Part shown: piece by piece, positions 1-9,437 of the stretch
How positions within the stretch are numbered: position 1 is the first letter of the stretch
Layout: each line of letters begins with the position of its first letter
Assembly (NCBI GenBank): GCA_018266105.1
Contig: JAFEBA010000050.1
Span: forward strand, 62,001 to 126,000
Direction of reading: 5' to 3'
DNA: 64,000 nt
Origin: a bacterium
Lineage (GTDB): Bacteria > Vulcanimicrobiota > Xenobia > Xenobiales > JADMJV01
The notes under the pieces: model-generated
Databases searched by the model: none
Told to the model about the DNA's origin: nothing
The model's input: only the letters and a program-made list of their open reading frames with translations
Made by a program: the position numbers and the translations under genes

Positions 1-183
1 ACTATCAGCCTTCAAGCGAGGTTCCGACAATGGAGAAATTCGGGCTTCTTCCTGCAGCTCCAGGCTTTGAAGACGGCTGAGCGCCTCACCGAGCGCTTCA
101 AGCTGGGGCTGAAAGTCAGGGAGTTTTGCCTGCGATAAATGGCGTAAGGCCATAATTTCCTCGGAGCTGATTCCATCATTCAC
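1..183 (-). CDS. GatC-like amidotransferase subunit, partial at window edge
   Basis: A 61-codon open frame starts at GTG 183 and runs off the left edge. The N-terminus reads ISSEEIMALRHLSQAKL, followed by a helix (LEALGEALSRLQSLEL) and a stretch ending SPLSEPRLKAD. This order matches GatC, the small subunit of the Asp/Glu-tRNA amidotransferase that stabilises GatA: an (I)(S/T)xEE opening, a helical pair, and a PL...R.D tail. GTG was chosen because it puts the conserved opening near the N-terminus; the overlapping ATG frame stops early. The ribosome site is weak. With only two thirds of the protein visible, another short helical protein is possible. Confidence 0.4.
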   Translation of the reverse strand, partial: MNDGISSEEIMALRHLSQAKLPDFQPQLEALGEALSRLQSLELQEEARISPLSEPRLKADS

Positions 184-323
184 GAGGCAAAGACACTCGC
201 AGTCCCGATGATTCAAGGATTGTCATTCGAAATGAGTTCGGCTCTCAAGGCCAGGGCCCTGGGGCTAGCAAACGAGTGGGTGAGTCACGCGGCACTCGAA
301 ATGCTAAAGCGGATTAACCCGGC

Positions 324-352
324 TTGACAAATTTCCGGCCTGCAGGCATAAC
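324..352 (+). promoter_or_regulatory. Sigma70-like promoter, near-leaderless
   Basis: A perfect TTGACA at 324-329 and CATAAC at 347-352 (4 of 6 matches to TATAAT) are separated by 17 bases. The expected transcription start near 359 is only about three bases before the ATG at 362, and no Shine-Dalgarno sequence precedes that ATG, so the transcript would be leaderless or nearly so. Confidence 0.45.
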
Positions 353-361
353 CGGCGTATC

Positions 362-1492
362 ATGCAAGGCGGTCCGTCACTAAAGCTGCAACTGGATGCT
401 CCACCTGCGGACCTATGGGAACAGGTTCAGCGACTGACGGGTGTTTCGGCAACTTCGGATTGGGGTCTGGACTGGGGAGAGTCGCCCATTCTCTACTTTG
501 ATGGGGAACTGACGGTGATGGCCGGGACGGACGATGCGGTAGAGCGGGGCCTGGATCTGCTTTTGCAATTGCTGGGGGACCAAGACGGGACGATTGAGAC
601 CGAATTTGGGGTGGCGCTTGTCCAGCGTAACGGCCTTATGGTTCTAGACGAGGAGCCCGATGTTTTCTGGACGGCCAGGCTTTGTGAGCTGGTCGGGCCA
701 CGGCGGACCTTTACTCGGGCGGCTTTGAATGAGGATGAACCGGCACGGCCTCGTCCTTACGATGGCGCGTTCGAACCCAGAGTCGAATCGATCGAGTCTT
801 CCCTGTTTTCGCACCATTTGGAAGCGACAATGGCCAAGTTCAGCCCTAAAGCCCAGTCTGTTGCTTTCGTGGAGCACTTCCGACACCGCACGGGTTTGGC
901 CTTGAGTCCCGAGCTGGTGGTCGGAGGGCGGCCGGCGATTCTACAGCATTTGCAAGAAAACATTCACTACATCGACTGCTGGCCTCCCCTGTCGCCAGCG
1001 CTGGTCATCGGCGGCGGGCCTAAGCTTAGCAGGGGGCTCCCCTGGCTCTATACGATGGAACATCAACATGGCGGCTACCCCCTGGCCTATCGTGCTCTCA
1101 GTGGGGCGTTGCTACGCCTGGAAGATCATCCCCAGGCTACCCGATTCGTGCTGGCTGGTTTTGAAGCGATGGAGGAAGAGCCGGATTGGCGCACGCTGCG
1201 CAAGCACTATCCTATGCTGGAGGACTTGACGGGGACCCACGTTGACGCGTTCGCTCCCGAACAGCTGGAACAGCTTCATCAGTTCATCGCCCGAGACTTG
1301 CGGTTGCCGCGATTCGAGAGCGGGCTGGAGGCGCTGGTGGAGTGCGAGACGTGCGACCCGTGGGACTGGTTTGCGGGTTGGAGGATGGTCGGTCCGGGCG
1401 ATTTCCGCTATACGGCTGATGTGCACGCGGAATTGCGCCGGCTGTTCGAAGACCAGCTTCGCGTCTTCCTCTTATGGGGGAATTGCGATTGA
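362..1492 (+). CDS. Unknown 376-aa cytosolic protein
   Basis: The family was not recognised. The product has no signal peptide or membrane segment; it is acidic and rich in Trp, Leu and Glu, with an alpha/beta-looking N-terminal half (to about residue 120) and a helical C-terminal half. The ATG lies at the end of a predicted promoter. The next gene on the same strand, a HEAT-like protein, begins about 40 bases after the stop, so the two may be co-transcribed. The long open frame and the shadow character of the overlapping frames support real coding. No function can be assigned. Confidence 0.65.
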   Translation: MQGGPSLKLQLDAPPADLWEQVQRLTGVSATSDWGLDWGESPILYFDGELTVMAGTDDAVERGLDLLLQLLGDQDGTIETEFGVALVQRNGLMVLDEEPDVFWTARLCELVGPRRTFTRAALNEDEPARPRPYDGAFEPRVESIESSLFSHHLEATMAKFSPKAQSVAFVEHFRHRTGLALSPELVVGGRPAILQHLQENIHYIDCWPPLSPALVIGGGPKLSRGLPWLYTMEHQHGGYPLAYRALSGALLRLEDHPQATRFVLAGFEAMEEEPDWRTLRKHYPMLEDLTGTHVDAFAPEQLEQLHQFIARDLRLPRFESGLEALVECETCDPWDWFAGWRMVGPGDFRYTADVHAELRRLFEDQLRVFLLWGNCD

Positions 1493-1532
1493 TGCGCACG
1501 CAATTCTTTCTGGACCGGCGGTAGACAGGGTT

Positions 1533-2126
1533 ATGCGCAGGCCTCCATATACTCGATGGCTCCAGCTAATGTTCGACTTCGAATACTCCCTGCTGCCTGA
1601 CAGTGACCGACAATTTGTGCGCTTTCTGGTTCATTGTTTGCGGTATCACCCTGACCAGAGGGTACGCTATATTTGCGCTCATCATGCTAACCCTCAGCAC
1701 GGCGAGCGGCTGACGTCCGCGCTGCTAGCCAGGGCCGGTGACCCCTCAGAGCATCCGACGGTTCGGGGAGAGTGCCTGGAGTCTCTAAGCACCAGTTGGA
1801 AGCCACCTTGGAGTCGTCTCGACCGCAAGGTTCACCGCGTGGTGGCCCAATGTCTCCGAGATTCTGACCCTTATATACGCTTTTGGGCCTGCTACTGCGC
1901 GGCCTGCAATCGGATGATCTGGCTAATCCCTGTATTGGAAACGATGGTCGAGGATGCAGAGCCCGCGGCTATGGGTGAGACAGTGGGATTCGAGGCAAGG
2001 GAGGCTATCAAGGCGCTGACCACCGGAATGGGCTGGGAGGAGGGCTTTCCTTCGCAGCTGCCGCCTGCGCGGAGCTACGAGAATCTAGCGGTGAATCCCT
2101 ACGTTCGAGAGGAGCGGTCGATTTGA
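1533..2126 (+). CDS. HEAT-repeat-like protein
   Basis: A helical 197-aa protein with repeat-like segments of the type RYHPDQRVRYICAHHAN, a later DSDPYIRFWACYCAACN, and EAREAIKALTTGMGW. These resemble HEAT repeats, which form protein-binding solenoids. The open frame extends upstream to 1242, but that part is an Arg/Ser-rich shadow of the preceding gene, so ATG 1533 is preferred. There is no clear ribosome site, so translation may depend on coupling to the gene ending at 1492. It may be the C-terminal remnant of a longer HEAT protein. The partner is unknown. Confidence 0.55.
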   Translation: MRRPPYTRWLQLMFDFEYSLLPDSDRQFVRFLVHCLRYHPDQRVRYICAHHANPQHGERLTSALLARAGDPSEHPTVRGECLESLSTSWKPPWSRLDRKVHRVVAQCLRDSDPYIRFWACYCAACNRMIWLIPVLETMVEDAEPAAMGETVGFEAREAIKALTTGMGWEEGFPSQLPPARSYENLAVNPYVREERSI

Positions 2127-2166
2127 CCACACACCGCAATTCCCTAGATAATGCCACTAGGAAATC

Positions 2167-3642
2167 TCAGGTATAGCGTTTCGTAATCCTGGTGACTTCC
2201 GCCACAATGGCAGCCGACTCTTCCGACTTGCCCATCTCTTCTAGGGCACAGGCGTAGGTATTCAGAAAGTCTGCCCGCTCCAGCGAGTGAATCTTACGAT
2301 TCTTACTGGAACGTTCGGCCAGCAACTGGAGCGTATTCAAAGACTCCTCGATGCGTTGGTGATGCAGTAAAAATTTCCCCAGGCGCCAGCGACATTCCAA
2401 AGCCTCGCTGCTCTTCACGCCGTGGAGCCGTTCCTTCAGGCTCAATGCTTCACGGAAACGCTCCACCGAGCGCTCAAGTCCATCCAACAAATAGCGGGCT
2501 GCAGTTTCCAGAGTCGTGGCGCGCTCATCTCGCAGCTCGTTGGAAGTCCGGCAAATCTCTAGGGCGCGGTGCACCAGTTGCTGGCCATCCTCTTGGGATA
2601 TTCTGGCCTGACGACAAAGGATTTCGCACAAACCTAAGTGGCTGTGTCCGTGAAGCTTCTCATGTTTCTCCAACGCCAGGCTGTAAAGGCGTTGGGCCTC
2701 GGACACATTTCCTTCAAATTCCGCGAAAGACCCCTGGTTGAGGTGCCAGCGCACAGCTTCATCGCTTACAACGCTGTCGTGAACTCCCGCAACCGGACCC
2801 GTGCCACTTTGCATCATGCTGAACAGGCTTGGCTGACCGGCTCGCAAAGGTGCGGCCTCTACGTTGCGGCCGCACCGCTCCAAGAAGTCGGCGTAGTGAT
2901 TCATCATCCAGTTGGTTTCCGGCCCCGATTGCACATTCTTCAGAATGGCGGCCATCTCTGCAAACAACTTGTCAGCCTGCTCTCGCTCCCCGTTCTGGTC
3001 AAACCAGATGGCCAGCCTGGCCAACCCCCCGGCCAGTTCCAGAGGATGAGACTGGCCCCACTGGCTCTGGTGGGTGAGCATCTTCTCGTAGCACTCACGC
3101 TCGCGCTTGGAGGGCGATTCGTCGACGAATTGATAAAGAAGTCCCAATCGCTGCCACAGCAATGCCGCTGCCAACGATTCGGGTGGAGTCAGTTCGAGAC
3201 ACCGATGTAAGAGCGGCTCGGAGCGTTCAAATTTGCCGATGTAGTAGTAAAAGAACCCCGCAGAATGCAGAAGTCTGGCAAGCTGCTCGGCTCCCAGCTC
3301 CTTGCGTTCCAACAGAGCGGTATACGTTCTGTCAGCGCTTTTGTAACGGCGCTCTTTGAAGTAACACTCGGCCAACCAGTATTGCGCTTCGGAATTGTCC
3401 TGAACAGTGAGGGCGGCTTTGACCCGGCGTCGAGCATCCGAATAGCGGCGCTGCGAGTAGTAGAGGGAGCCCAGATTGGCGGAGATCTTGGCGAAAAGTT
3501 CGGTCTTGCCCAGCCGTTCGGCTTTCAGACACGTGAGCGCCCGCAGATAACTTTCCTCCGCTGCCTCATATTGCTCGGACAATTGTTGTTCTCGGGCTTG
3601 CACAGCCAGTTTTGCGGCCTGGGCCAGAACTTCGTTCTTCAT
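2167..3642 (-). CDS. TPR-repeat protein, cytosolic
   Basis: A 491-aa protein made of tandem 34-residue helical pairs with TPR character, for example a unit with YEAAEESYLRALTCLKAE near the N-terminus and others with AQYWLAECYFKERRYKSADR and VSEAQRLYSLALEKHEKLHG. TPRs form protein-binding superhelices; the partner is not evident. There is no signal peptide. ATG 3642 is preferred over the adjacent TTG 3645 because an AGGAGG lies just upstream. It resembles the TPR half of CHAT-associated proteins such as the one at 9.7-13.9 kb but lacks a CHAT domain. Confidence 0.8.
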   Translation of the reverse strand: MKNEVLAQAAKLAVQAREQQLSEQYEAAEESYLRALTCLKAERLGKTELFAKISANLGSLYYSQRRYSDARRRVKAALTVQDNSEAQYWLAECYFKERRYKSADRTYTALLERKELGAEQLARLLHSAGFFYYYIGKFERSEPLLHRCLELTPPESLAAALLWQRLGLLYQFVDESPSKRERECYEKMLTHQSQWGQSHPLELAGGLARLAIWFDQNGEREQADKLFAEMAAILKNVQSGPETNWMMNHYADFLERCGRNVEAAPLRAGQPSLFSMMQSGTGPVAGVHDSVVSDEAVRWHLNQGSFAEFEGNVSEAQRLYSLALEKHEKLHGHSHLGLCEILCRQARISQEDGQQLVHRALEICRTSNELRDERATTLETAARYLLDGLERSVERFREALSLKERLHGVKSSEALECRWRLGKFLLHHQRIEESLNTLQLLAERSSKNRKIHSLERADFLNTYACALEEMGKSEESAAIVAEVTRITKRYT

Positions 3643-3687
3643 CAAGCCTCCTCGGCCGGAGGTTAGAGAACTCTCGCTCGCTTGTCA

Positions 3688-4107
3688 ATGGTCGAGCAGC
3701 GACCCAGAAGATATAGGACACGGCCGTCGAATTCACTCCCTGTGCTCAGGAATATCTTATTGCTCTCATTTTTGCTCAACACTCCGGCTCTGGCCTGCAC
3801 CAACTGTCTGATAAGTGATGTCCAGATGGGCGCCGGCCTGGCCACGTTCGGGGGCATGGTGATTCTTGGTCGACGTCGCCGCCTCGAAGGTTGGGCTGGC
3901 GCTGGAATAGCCGCTGGTGCTTTTGGCCTTGGCACGGTCCTCGGCGTGATGAGCAATCTGGTTCTCCATTTCCACTATATGCTGGCCCCGTTTTTGACGG
4001 TAGGAGCGACCTTGACTGCGGTAGCCATTCTCGGCCATCGCTGCCCTCGGCTGGGTCAATTGCCGGATGAGCCAGGGCTTACGCCGGAAACGGCCAGCGA
4101 ATCTTAG
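3688..4107 (+). CDS. Small exported or membrane protein
   Basis: A 139-aa product from ATG 3688 (an in-frame TTG lies two codons upstream). An Arg-rich start is followed by a hydrophobic stretch (about residues 22-36) ending in ALAC, which resembles a signal peptide; lipid modification is possible but the -3 residue is not ideal. Two or three further hydrophobic segments follow (GAGIAAGAFGLGTVLGVMS, FLTVGATLTAVAIL), with CTNC and HRC motifs. The family was not recognised. It lies alone between two minus-strand genes, and overlapping frames on the other strand look like shadows. Confidence 0.45.
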   Translation: MVEQRPRRYRTRPSNSLPVLRNILLLSFLLNTPALACTNCLISDVQMGAGLATFGGMVILGRRRRLEGWAGAGIAAGAFGLGTVLGVMSNLVLHFHYMLAPFLTVGATLTAVAILGHRCPRLGQLPDEPGLTPETASES

Positions 4108-4163
4108 TTTTCTCCTAACGGCAGACCCAGGCATTGTTCGCAGGCCATAGCCAGGCGAATAGG

Positions 4164-7100
4164 TCAGGTTGCTAGCCTCATCCATCGATAGAATTGGGTG
4201 GGGATGCTGTGTTTGAGTTTCCAGACGATGTTCATGGGCCGCTCGCCTTCGTGGGAAAGGTATTGGGCGGACCCGAGGCAGACATAAGGCATGGTGAGGT
4301 CGTTGGCGTCTTTGGCGGCCTCACGGACGAAGAGCAGCTTGCGGGATGCACGGCGGTAGCGTTTGCCGGTGTCCGAGTCGGCCCGGGTGGTGCTTTGTGA
4401 CTGCCAGTGGAAAAGCTCCGGAGAGAGGGCATAGTCCTGATACATGGTGGTGGGGCTGTAGTCTTTTTCGCTTTTGCGAATGGTGATGAAGAACAGGTCG
4501 GTGCGGCTGGGCTTGTGATAATAGACGCCTTCGCGAATCAGGTGGGGTCGCTCTTCGGTGAGAATGCCGTAGGCGGCCAGAATCTCGGCCTGGTTGTAGC
4601 GGCAGTGGACCATGAGGGGAACGTCGCCTAGCGGAATTTCCAGGGTGGAAATGCGGGCGTGCAAGACCGGCAGCAATTCCAGCAACTCCTGGCGTAGAGC
4701 GGGCAGGCTCCAGAGATCGGAAAGCTGGCGTTCCCCGCGGGACCACAGGCTAAAGCGTAGCATTTGGGTGAGACGGACTTGTTGGTCGCTGAGATCGGTT
4801 GCAGGATGCGGTTGACTCAGATAGTTTTGGTAGAAATGCAGAGCGGTCGCTGAATCCATGTGCTGAAGGCGAGCCAGGGCGCGGTACAGCGGCCCTTCCC
4901 CTTCGGCGGCGATGGAATGGTCATAGCCGACCAGGCGGCGCAGTGGCGTCCAGCCGGGCTCTTTGCCCCGGTATATATCCGAGAGATCGCAACCGCTGCG
5001 TTCCAGGAATTCTTGTAGACCGGTGTCGGGACCGACGGCTCTCAGCTCCTGGAGAATCTGCTTACGGCCCTGCAGCTGGCGCTTGAGATTGTCGAGCACA
5101 ATCTTGCGGGCAATGCGGTCGAGCTGAATGGAACACCCCGAGGGGAGCCGGGGGAAGCCCTTTTCGATCTGGTCAACCAATTCTTTGCGGGTGCCTCCGA
5201 GCAGAGCCCGATACATCAGGTCGAAGCGGAACTGCTGGTTTGCCTGCCCGATGAAGTCAAGCACGGTCAGGCAGTCTTTGCCGTCGGACAAGCGCAGGCC
5301 GCGGCCGAGCTGCTGCAGGAAGACGGTGGCGCTCTCGGTAGGCCGGAGCAACAACACCGTGTCTACCTCGGGCACGTCCAGGCCTTCATTGAAAACGTCA
5401 ACGGTGAAGAGAATTTGCAGCTTGCCCTTAGCCAACTGACTGAGTCTGAGCTTGCGTTCTTCGGCGGGGGTCTCCCCCACTACCACGGCGGTTTGGATGC
5501 CGGCCTTGCGGAATTCTTCGGCCATAAACTTGGCGTGGGAGATTCCCGCGCAAAATCCCAGAGCGCGCATTCTTTGCGGATTGGCCACGGTGCGGGACAC
5601 TTCTTTCCAGATGAGCGCGGCACGGGCGTGGTGGCCGGTGTAGACCTTGTCGAGCTGCCCGGTATCGTAGCCGCGTCGCCATGGAATGTCGCTCAGGTCA
5701 GTATTGTCGTGCACTCCGAAATACTGGAAAGGACAGAGAAAGCCCCGTTCCAAGGCGTCCCAGAGCCTCAACTCGGCGGCCACGCGCTGATCAAACCAGC
5801 CGTGAATCGACTTGCCGTCGCTGCGCTCGGGAGTGGCCGTGAGTCCGAGCAGAATCTTGGGCTGGAAATGCTGCAGAAGGCGCTGATAGGTCGGAGCTTC
5901 AGAGTGATGGAATTCGTCCACGATGAGCACGTCGAAATGATCGGCGGCAATAGCAGTCAAGTCCTGATTGTGCAGCTTCTGCACGGAGGCGAAAAGATGC
6001 TCGCTTTGAGTGGGCTGGTGCCGGCCGGTCCACAAGTCGCCGAATTGGCCATCTCGTAGGACGGCACGGAAGGTGCGCAGGCTCTGTTCGAGGATTTGCT
6101 CACGGTGGGCAATAAAGAGCAGGCGCCCGCCCAGCCGCTTGTAGTCGAAAGCGGCGATGACGGTCTTACCGCAACCGGTAGCAGCCACCACCAGATTGCG
6201 AAAGCGCTGGTGCACCTCCCGCTCGACCAGAAGTTTTTGCAAAATCTCCTGCTGGAATCCGTAAGGACGGACATCGAGTGTATAGGCCATGTCGAGCGGC
6301 TCGGGCTGGGTGCGCTCGCGCTGACTGGCCTCCTCAAAACGCTGTTTGTCCTGGCCGGGACGATACTCCTGGAACTCGCCGTCTTCCCAATAGCTATCGA
6401 AAGTGCTCTGGAATTTCTCCAGTACGCGGCCATTCTCGGCCACAGAAAGACGCACATTCCATTCCAACCCGTCCACCATGGCGGCAGCGCTCAGATTGGA
6501 ACTCCCGATATAGGCCGTGGAGAAGCCCGTGTCGCGGTGAAAAAGCCAAGCCTTAGCGTGTAGCCGCGTACGGCGGGTATCGTAGGAGACGCGCACCTGG
6601 GCAAACTCGGCCAGTTCCTCGAGGACGCGCACGTCGGTGGCGCCGAGGTAGCAGGTGGTGAGCACGCGCACCTGGCCGCCTCGCTGGACCACGTCCTTGA
6701 GGTGCTGGCGCAACTGGCGGTAGCCGCTCCACTTCAAGAAGGAGCAAAGCAGGTCCACCCGGTCGGCGCTCTGCAACTCCCTGACCAGCTCCGTGCCAAT
6801 GCGGACCTCGTCGCGGGCGTTGACGAGCAGGTCAGTGACGTTAAGCGGCAGGCTGGGGCGGTCTGGGGGTGCCTGGCCCAAGCCGGTCTTGCGCACGATG
6901 GCCAAAAGCTCCCGCAGCTCAGGCTCCAGCAGGTCGGCGTGATCAACCGCGCCGCGCTGGACGACCTCGATGAGGTGGAGCAGAATCTGGTTGACGGTCT
7001 CGGTTGGGGTGTGGACGGAGTGGAGGGCGCGCTCCAAGACCTTGAGCAGATGGCGAGTTAGGGTAGTGGGCGCCTCGCCCTGATCGACGCGGCGGGTGAT

Positions 7101-7181
7101 GGCCTGTAGGCCCGGCTCGAGGTGCTCCAGTTGGCGCACGGTGGCGCTGGTGAGGAGTTGCTCATAGAGGCCAGGTTTCAC
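4164..7181 (-). CDS. PLD-like nuclease / superfamily 2 helicase / DUF3427 protein
   Basis: A 1005-aa protein from GTG 7181. After a helical N-terminus (about 1-120) comes a phospholipase-D-like domain with an HKD motif (HAKAW...IGSSNLS, about residues 205-230). An SF2 helicase follows: Walker A (AATGCGKT), DEFHH in place of DEAH, LTATPERSD, and motifs V-VI (FNEGLDVPEVD, QQLGRGLR). The C-terminal third ends with DUF3427-type sequence (YSPTTMYQDYALSPELFHWQ). The family couples ATP-driven nucleic-acid translocation to a phosphodiesterase/nuclease domain, and homologues are common in defence islands. No methyltransferase or restriction subunit is adjacent, so it may act alone. Defence function is inferred. 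Confidence 0.88.
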   Translation of the reverse strand: MKPGLYEQLLTSATVRQLEHLEPGLQAITRRVDQGEAPTTLTRHLLKVLERALHSVHTPTETVNQILLHLIEVVQRGAVDHADLLEPELRELLAIVRKTGLGQAPPDRPSLPLNVTDLLVNARDEVRIGTELVRELQSADRVDLLCSFLKWSGYRQLRQHLKDVVQRGGQVRVLTTCYLGATDVRVLEELAEFAQVRVSYDTRRTRLHAKAWLFHRDTGFSTAYIGSSNLSAAAMVDGLEWNVRLSVAENGRVLEKFQSTFDSYWEDGEFQEYRPGQDKQRFEEASQRERTQPEPLDMAYTLDVRPYGFQQEILQKLLVEREVHQRFRNLVVAATGCGKTVIAAFDYKRLGGRLLFIAHREQILEQSLRTFRAVLRDGQFGDLWTGRHQPTQSEHLFASVQKLHNQDLTAIAADHFDVLIVDEFHHSEAPTYQRLLQHFQPKILLGLTATPERSDGKSIHGWFDQRVAAELRLWDALERGFLCPFQYFGVHDNTDLSDIPWRRGYDTGQLDKVYTGHHARAALIWKEVSRTVANPQRMRALGFCAGISHAKFMAEEFRKAGIQTAVVVGETPAEERKLRLSQLAKGKLQILFTVDVFNEGLDVPEVDTVLLLRPTESATVFLQQLGRGLRLSDGKDCLTVLDFIGQANQQFRFDLMYRALLGGTRKELVDQIEKGFPRLPSGCSIQLDRIARKIVLDNLKRQLQGRKQILQELRAVGPDTGLQEFLERSGCDLSDIYRGKEPGWTPLRRLVGYDHSIAAEGEGPLYRALARLQHMDSATALHFYQNYLSQPHPATDLSDQQVRLTQMLRFSLWSRGERQLSDLWSLPALRQELLELLPVLHARISTLEIPLGDVPLMVHCRYNQAEILAAYGILTEERPHLIREGVYYHKPSRTDLFFITIRKSEKDYSPTTMYQDYALSPELFHWQSQSTTRADSDTGKRYRRASRKLLFVREAAKDANDLTMPYVCLGSAQYLSHEGERPMNIVWKLKHSIPTQFYRWMRLAT

Positions 7182-7499
7182 GCAAGGTCTGTTCGTGGGG
7201 GTGGGAGGGTGAACCTGGCGGGCCGGGGGAGGCGTTCACCAGCCAGGGGCCTCAAGGCTAAGCCAGGTCCGGCTGCAGACTCCAGCTCCAAATGTGAAGG
7301 CCGCCTCGTTTGCCCCACGGTGCGCCCGTCCGAATGCGGCGAGCGCCGGGGTCGCGACACTGAACGCAGTGAGGTCGAGTAGTGAAAGCCGCCGCAAGAC
7401 CAACAGCACGTCGCCGAGAAGGCCAAGGCCCATGGGCCTATCGCCGACTGCACTTAGATGAGCCCGCACCTCTAGTCGAGACCAGGACAATCTTTTGAA
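7182..7499. other. Intergenic region between divergent genes
   Basis: The GTG-start helicase gene and the TTG-start kinase gene diverge from this 318-base gap. It contains a perfect 14-bp palindrome at 7426-7439 but no convincing -35/-10 pair and no small gene that I could support. The short frames on both strands are Arg/Pro-rich and look non-coding. Confidence 0.4.
7426..7439. promoter_or_regulatory. Perfect 14-bp palindrome, candidate operator
   Basis: AGGCCCATGGGCCT reads identically on both strands and lies about 60 bases upstream of the first kinase gene, in the divergent spacer. The position suits a dimeric regulator, but no regulator gene is adjacent and GC-rich DNA can give such palindromes by chance. 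Confidence 0.25.
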
Positions 7500-9437
7500 T
7501 TGCTCGAACTCGCACGATTGATCAGGGGGGTATTGTTTGATGCCAAGGAAATCACAAGCAGCCGGGAGCCGTTCTTAAAAGTGTTCCGGCCCAAAGTCGG
7601 ACAAGAACTATTGCTTGATGGCGAGGCTTATGTATTTCAAGAGCATCCGGCGGCCCCAGGGTACGCTTTTGGGCAAGAAGGCAAAGCTGCAACTGTCTAT
7701 CACCTTAAAGCTGCACAAAGCAAGAAACAGCTGGCGCTAAAGGTTTTCAAGACCCACTACCGCGCTCCCAACTTGGTAAGCCTTGCCCGCAGAACTCAGC
7801 AGTGGTCGACATTGAGAGGACTGTCCGTTTGCCATCGAAACGTGATTACCCCGGCCCAGCATGAGGACCTGCTCCAAAAAGAGGGGGACTTGATCTATGC
7901 GGTCTTCATGCCATGGGTGGAAGGTCCCAGTTGGATGGAGGTCCTTGCCGAGAAGCGCACACTGACTCTCGGAGAGACCCAGACACTCGCTCGTGCACTT
8001 GCTGAGGTACTCACTTCGTTGGAAGAGAACGGGCTCGCTCACTGCGACCTATCTGCCGCAAATGTGCTTCTGCCGGAGCTGCTTACGCGGGGGCATGGCG
8101 TGGAACTGGTCGACCTTGAGCAACTATTTGCATCTGGACTGGATCGCCCGGAACCCTTCACGGCTGGAACTCCAGGCTATGCGCCTGCCTTTGCCGAAGC
8201 GGATTTCTGGTCAAAATCCTCGGACCGATTCTCGGGGGCTATCTTACTGGGGGAAATCTTGTGTTGGTCAGATCCACGCGTCGTCCAGCTTGCAGGACTT
8301 GAGAGTTACTTTGATCCAGCTGAACTCGGCCTCGATCATGAAAAATATCGCCTGCTCTTGAGTGTTCTACGCGATCTCTGGGGAGAGCAAACAGCCCGGT
8401 TGCTGGAAAGAGCCTGGAATTCCCGAACTTTTGCGGACTGCCCAATGTTTGGCGACTGGCTGTTGGCGATTCCTCGCTCCGGGGAGGTCCGACCCGCGGC
8501 TCCCTCAGTCGCTTCCGGCCCGGTTTCGGCTCCAAATGCTCTGCAGGCTCAACTGCAGGCAGCCTCACATTTGGAATCTGAAGGCCACCTCGGGCAAGCA
8601 TTGTCCTCGTATAAGAGAATTCAAAAGTCGGCCGGTCCGGGGACTGCGCTCTACAATGAGCTCGAATTAGTCATTCAGGAACTGACCCGTTTCGAAAAAG
8701 AAAACACGACCTCCTCAAAGCCAAAACTAGAGGTGGCACAACAGCTCGCATTACTGGGCTTCGACAATGCATCTAAAATCGTCTGTTTGAAAATCTTGGA
8801 ACGTTATCCCGAGAGTCACCCCGAGCGGACCGGCGCCGAGCAGCTTCTGGTTGAACTAAAAACAAAGCCTGGCCCGACAATGGCTGACGGAGGCCCGGCA
8901 ACTCTCCTGACCAGTTTACTTTGGCAGCGAAGAGCCGTAATCGGTGGGATTCTGGGGATTGCTTCACTGACCATTGTCCCCCTTCTGACTTTAGCGATCA
9001 TGGGTTTGACCTCTAATCCCTCTACCCACAGTGATCTTTTTTTCCTAATCTTCAATATGGCCTATTATACAAGTATCATTCTGATTGCTACAAGCTGGCC
9101 TATTTCGATCATTACGATGCCCGAAAAGCATAGCCGAGCCCTTTTCCTAGCCTACTGCCTCGCGCTGGTTTTAGGATGGCAGTTTCCCATACTGGTCCCG
9201 TTGACAGTCTGGTTCAGCATTGCCCGTCAGTTGATCGTTCAGGTCAAAATCTCCGGGCTGAGAAATACCGGCGCCTGTGCCGTAGCACTCCTACTGGCAG
9301 CATTATCCCTGTGGCCCCTGGACAGATACTATGCCTTAATCGCTTTGTCCCCTTTTCTTTGTCACCAACTCTGGTATATCAATGCCAGCCTGATGGTTGC
9401 TCGCCTGCCACTGCCTGCAAGAGGCCTGGACAAATGA
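7500..9437 (+). CDS. Membrane-anchored protein kinase with polytopic C-terminus (kinase paralogue 1)
   Basis: A 645-aa product from TTG 7500, with an AGGA about 11 bases upstream. Residues about 45-310 form a divergent Ser/Thr-kinase fold: Gly-rich loop FGQEGKAATVY, ATP lysine K81 in LALKVFK, catalytic loop HCDLSAAN (H181, D183, N188), and metal Asp D205 in VDLEQ instead of DFG. A TPR-like helical pair (about 345-400) follows. Unlike its two paralogues at 30.8 and 35.2 kb, which carry one TM helix and PEGA domains, this one ends in about five or six hydrophobic helices (about 480-640). Likely substrates are components of the neighbouring secretion locus (inference). Its stop overlaps a possible short frame in an ATGA. 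Confidence 0.82.
   Translation: MLELARLIRGVLFDAKEITSSREPFLKVFRPKVGQELLLDGEAYVFQEHPAAPGYAFGQEGKAATVYHLKAAQSKKQLALKVFKTHYRAPNLVSLARRTQQWSTLRGLSVCHRNVITPAQHEDLLQKEGDLIYAVFMPWVEGPSWMEVLAEKRTLTLGETQTLARALAEVLTSLEENGLAHCDLSAANVLLPELLTRGHGVELVDLEQLFASGLDRPEPFTAGTPGYAPAFAEADFWSKSSDRFSGAILLGEILCWSDPRVVQLAGLESYFDPAELGLDHEKYRLLLSVLRDLWGEQTARLLERAWNSRTFADCPMFGDWLLAIPRSGEVRPAAPSVASGPVSAPNALQAQLQAASHLESEGHLGQALSSYKRIQKSAGPGTALYNELELVIQELTRFEKENTTSSKPKLEVAQQLALLGFDNASKIVCLKILERYPESHPERTGAEQLLVELKTKPGPTMADGGPATLLTSLLWQRRAVIGGILGIASLTIVPLLTLAIMGLTSNPSTHSDLFFLIFNMAYYTSIILIATSWPISIITMPEKHSRALFLAYCLALVLGWQFPILVPLTVWFSIARQLIVQVKISGLRNTGACAVALLLAALSLWPLDRYYALIALSPFLCHQLWYINASLMVARLPLPARGLDK

Noticed and set aside
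1242..1532. Upstream extension of the HEAT-like frame
   Set aside because: Arg/Ser/Trp-rich shadow of the preceding gene; the real protein begins at 1533.
3663..4185. Minus-strand frames opposite the small membrane protein
   Set aside because: Pro/Arg-rich, without start support; the plus-strand frame has a signal peptide and TM pattern.
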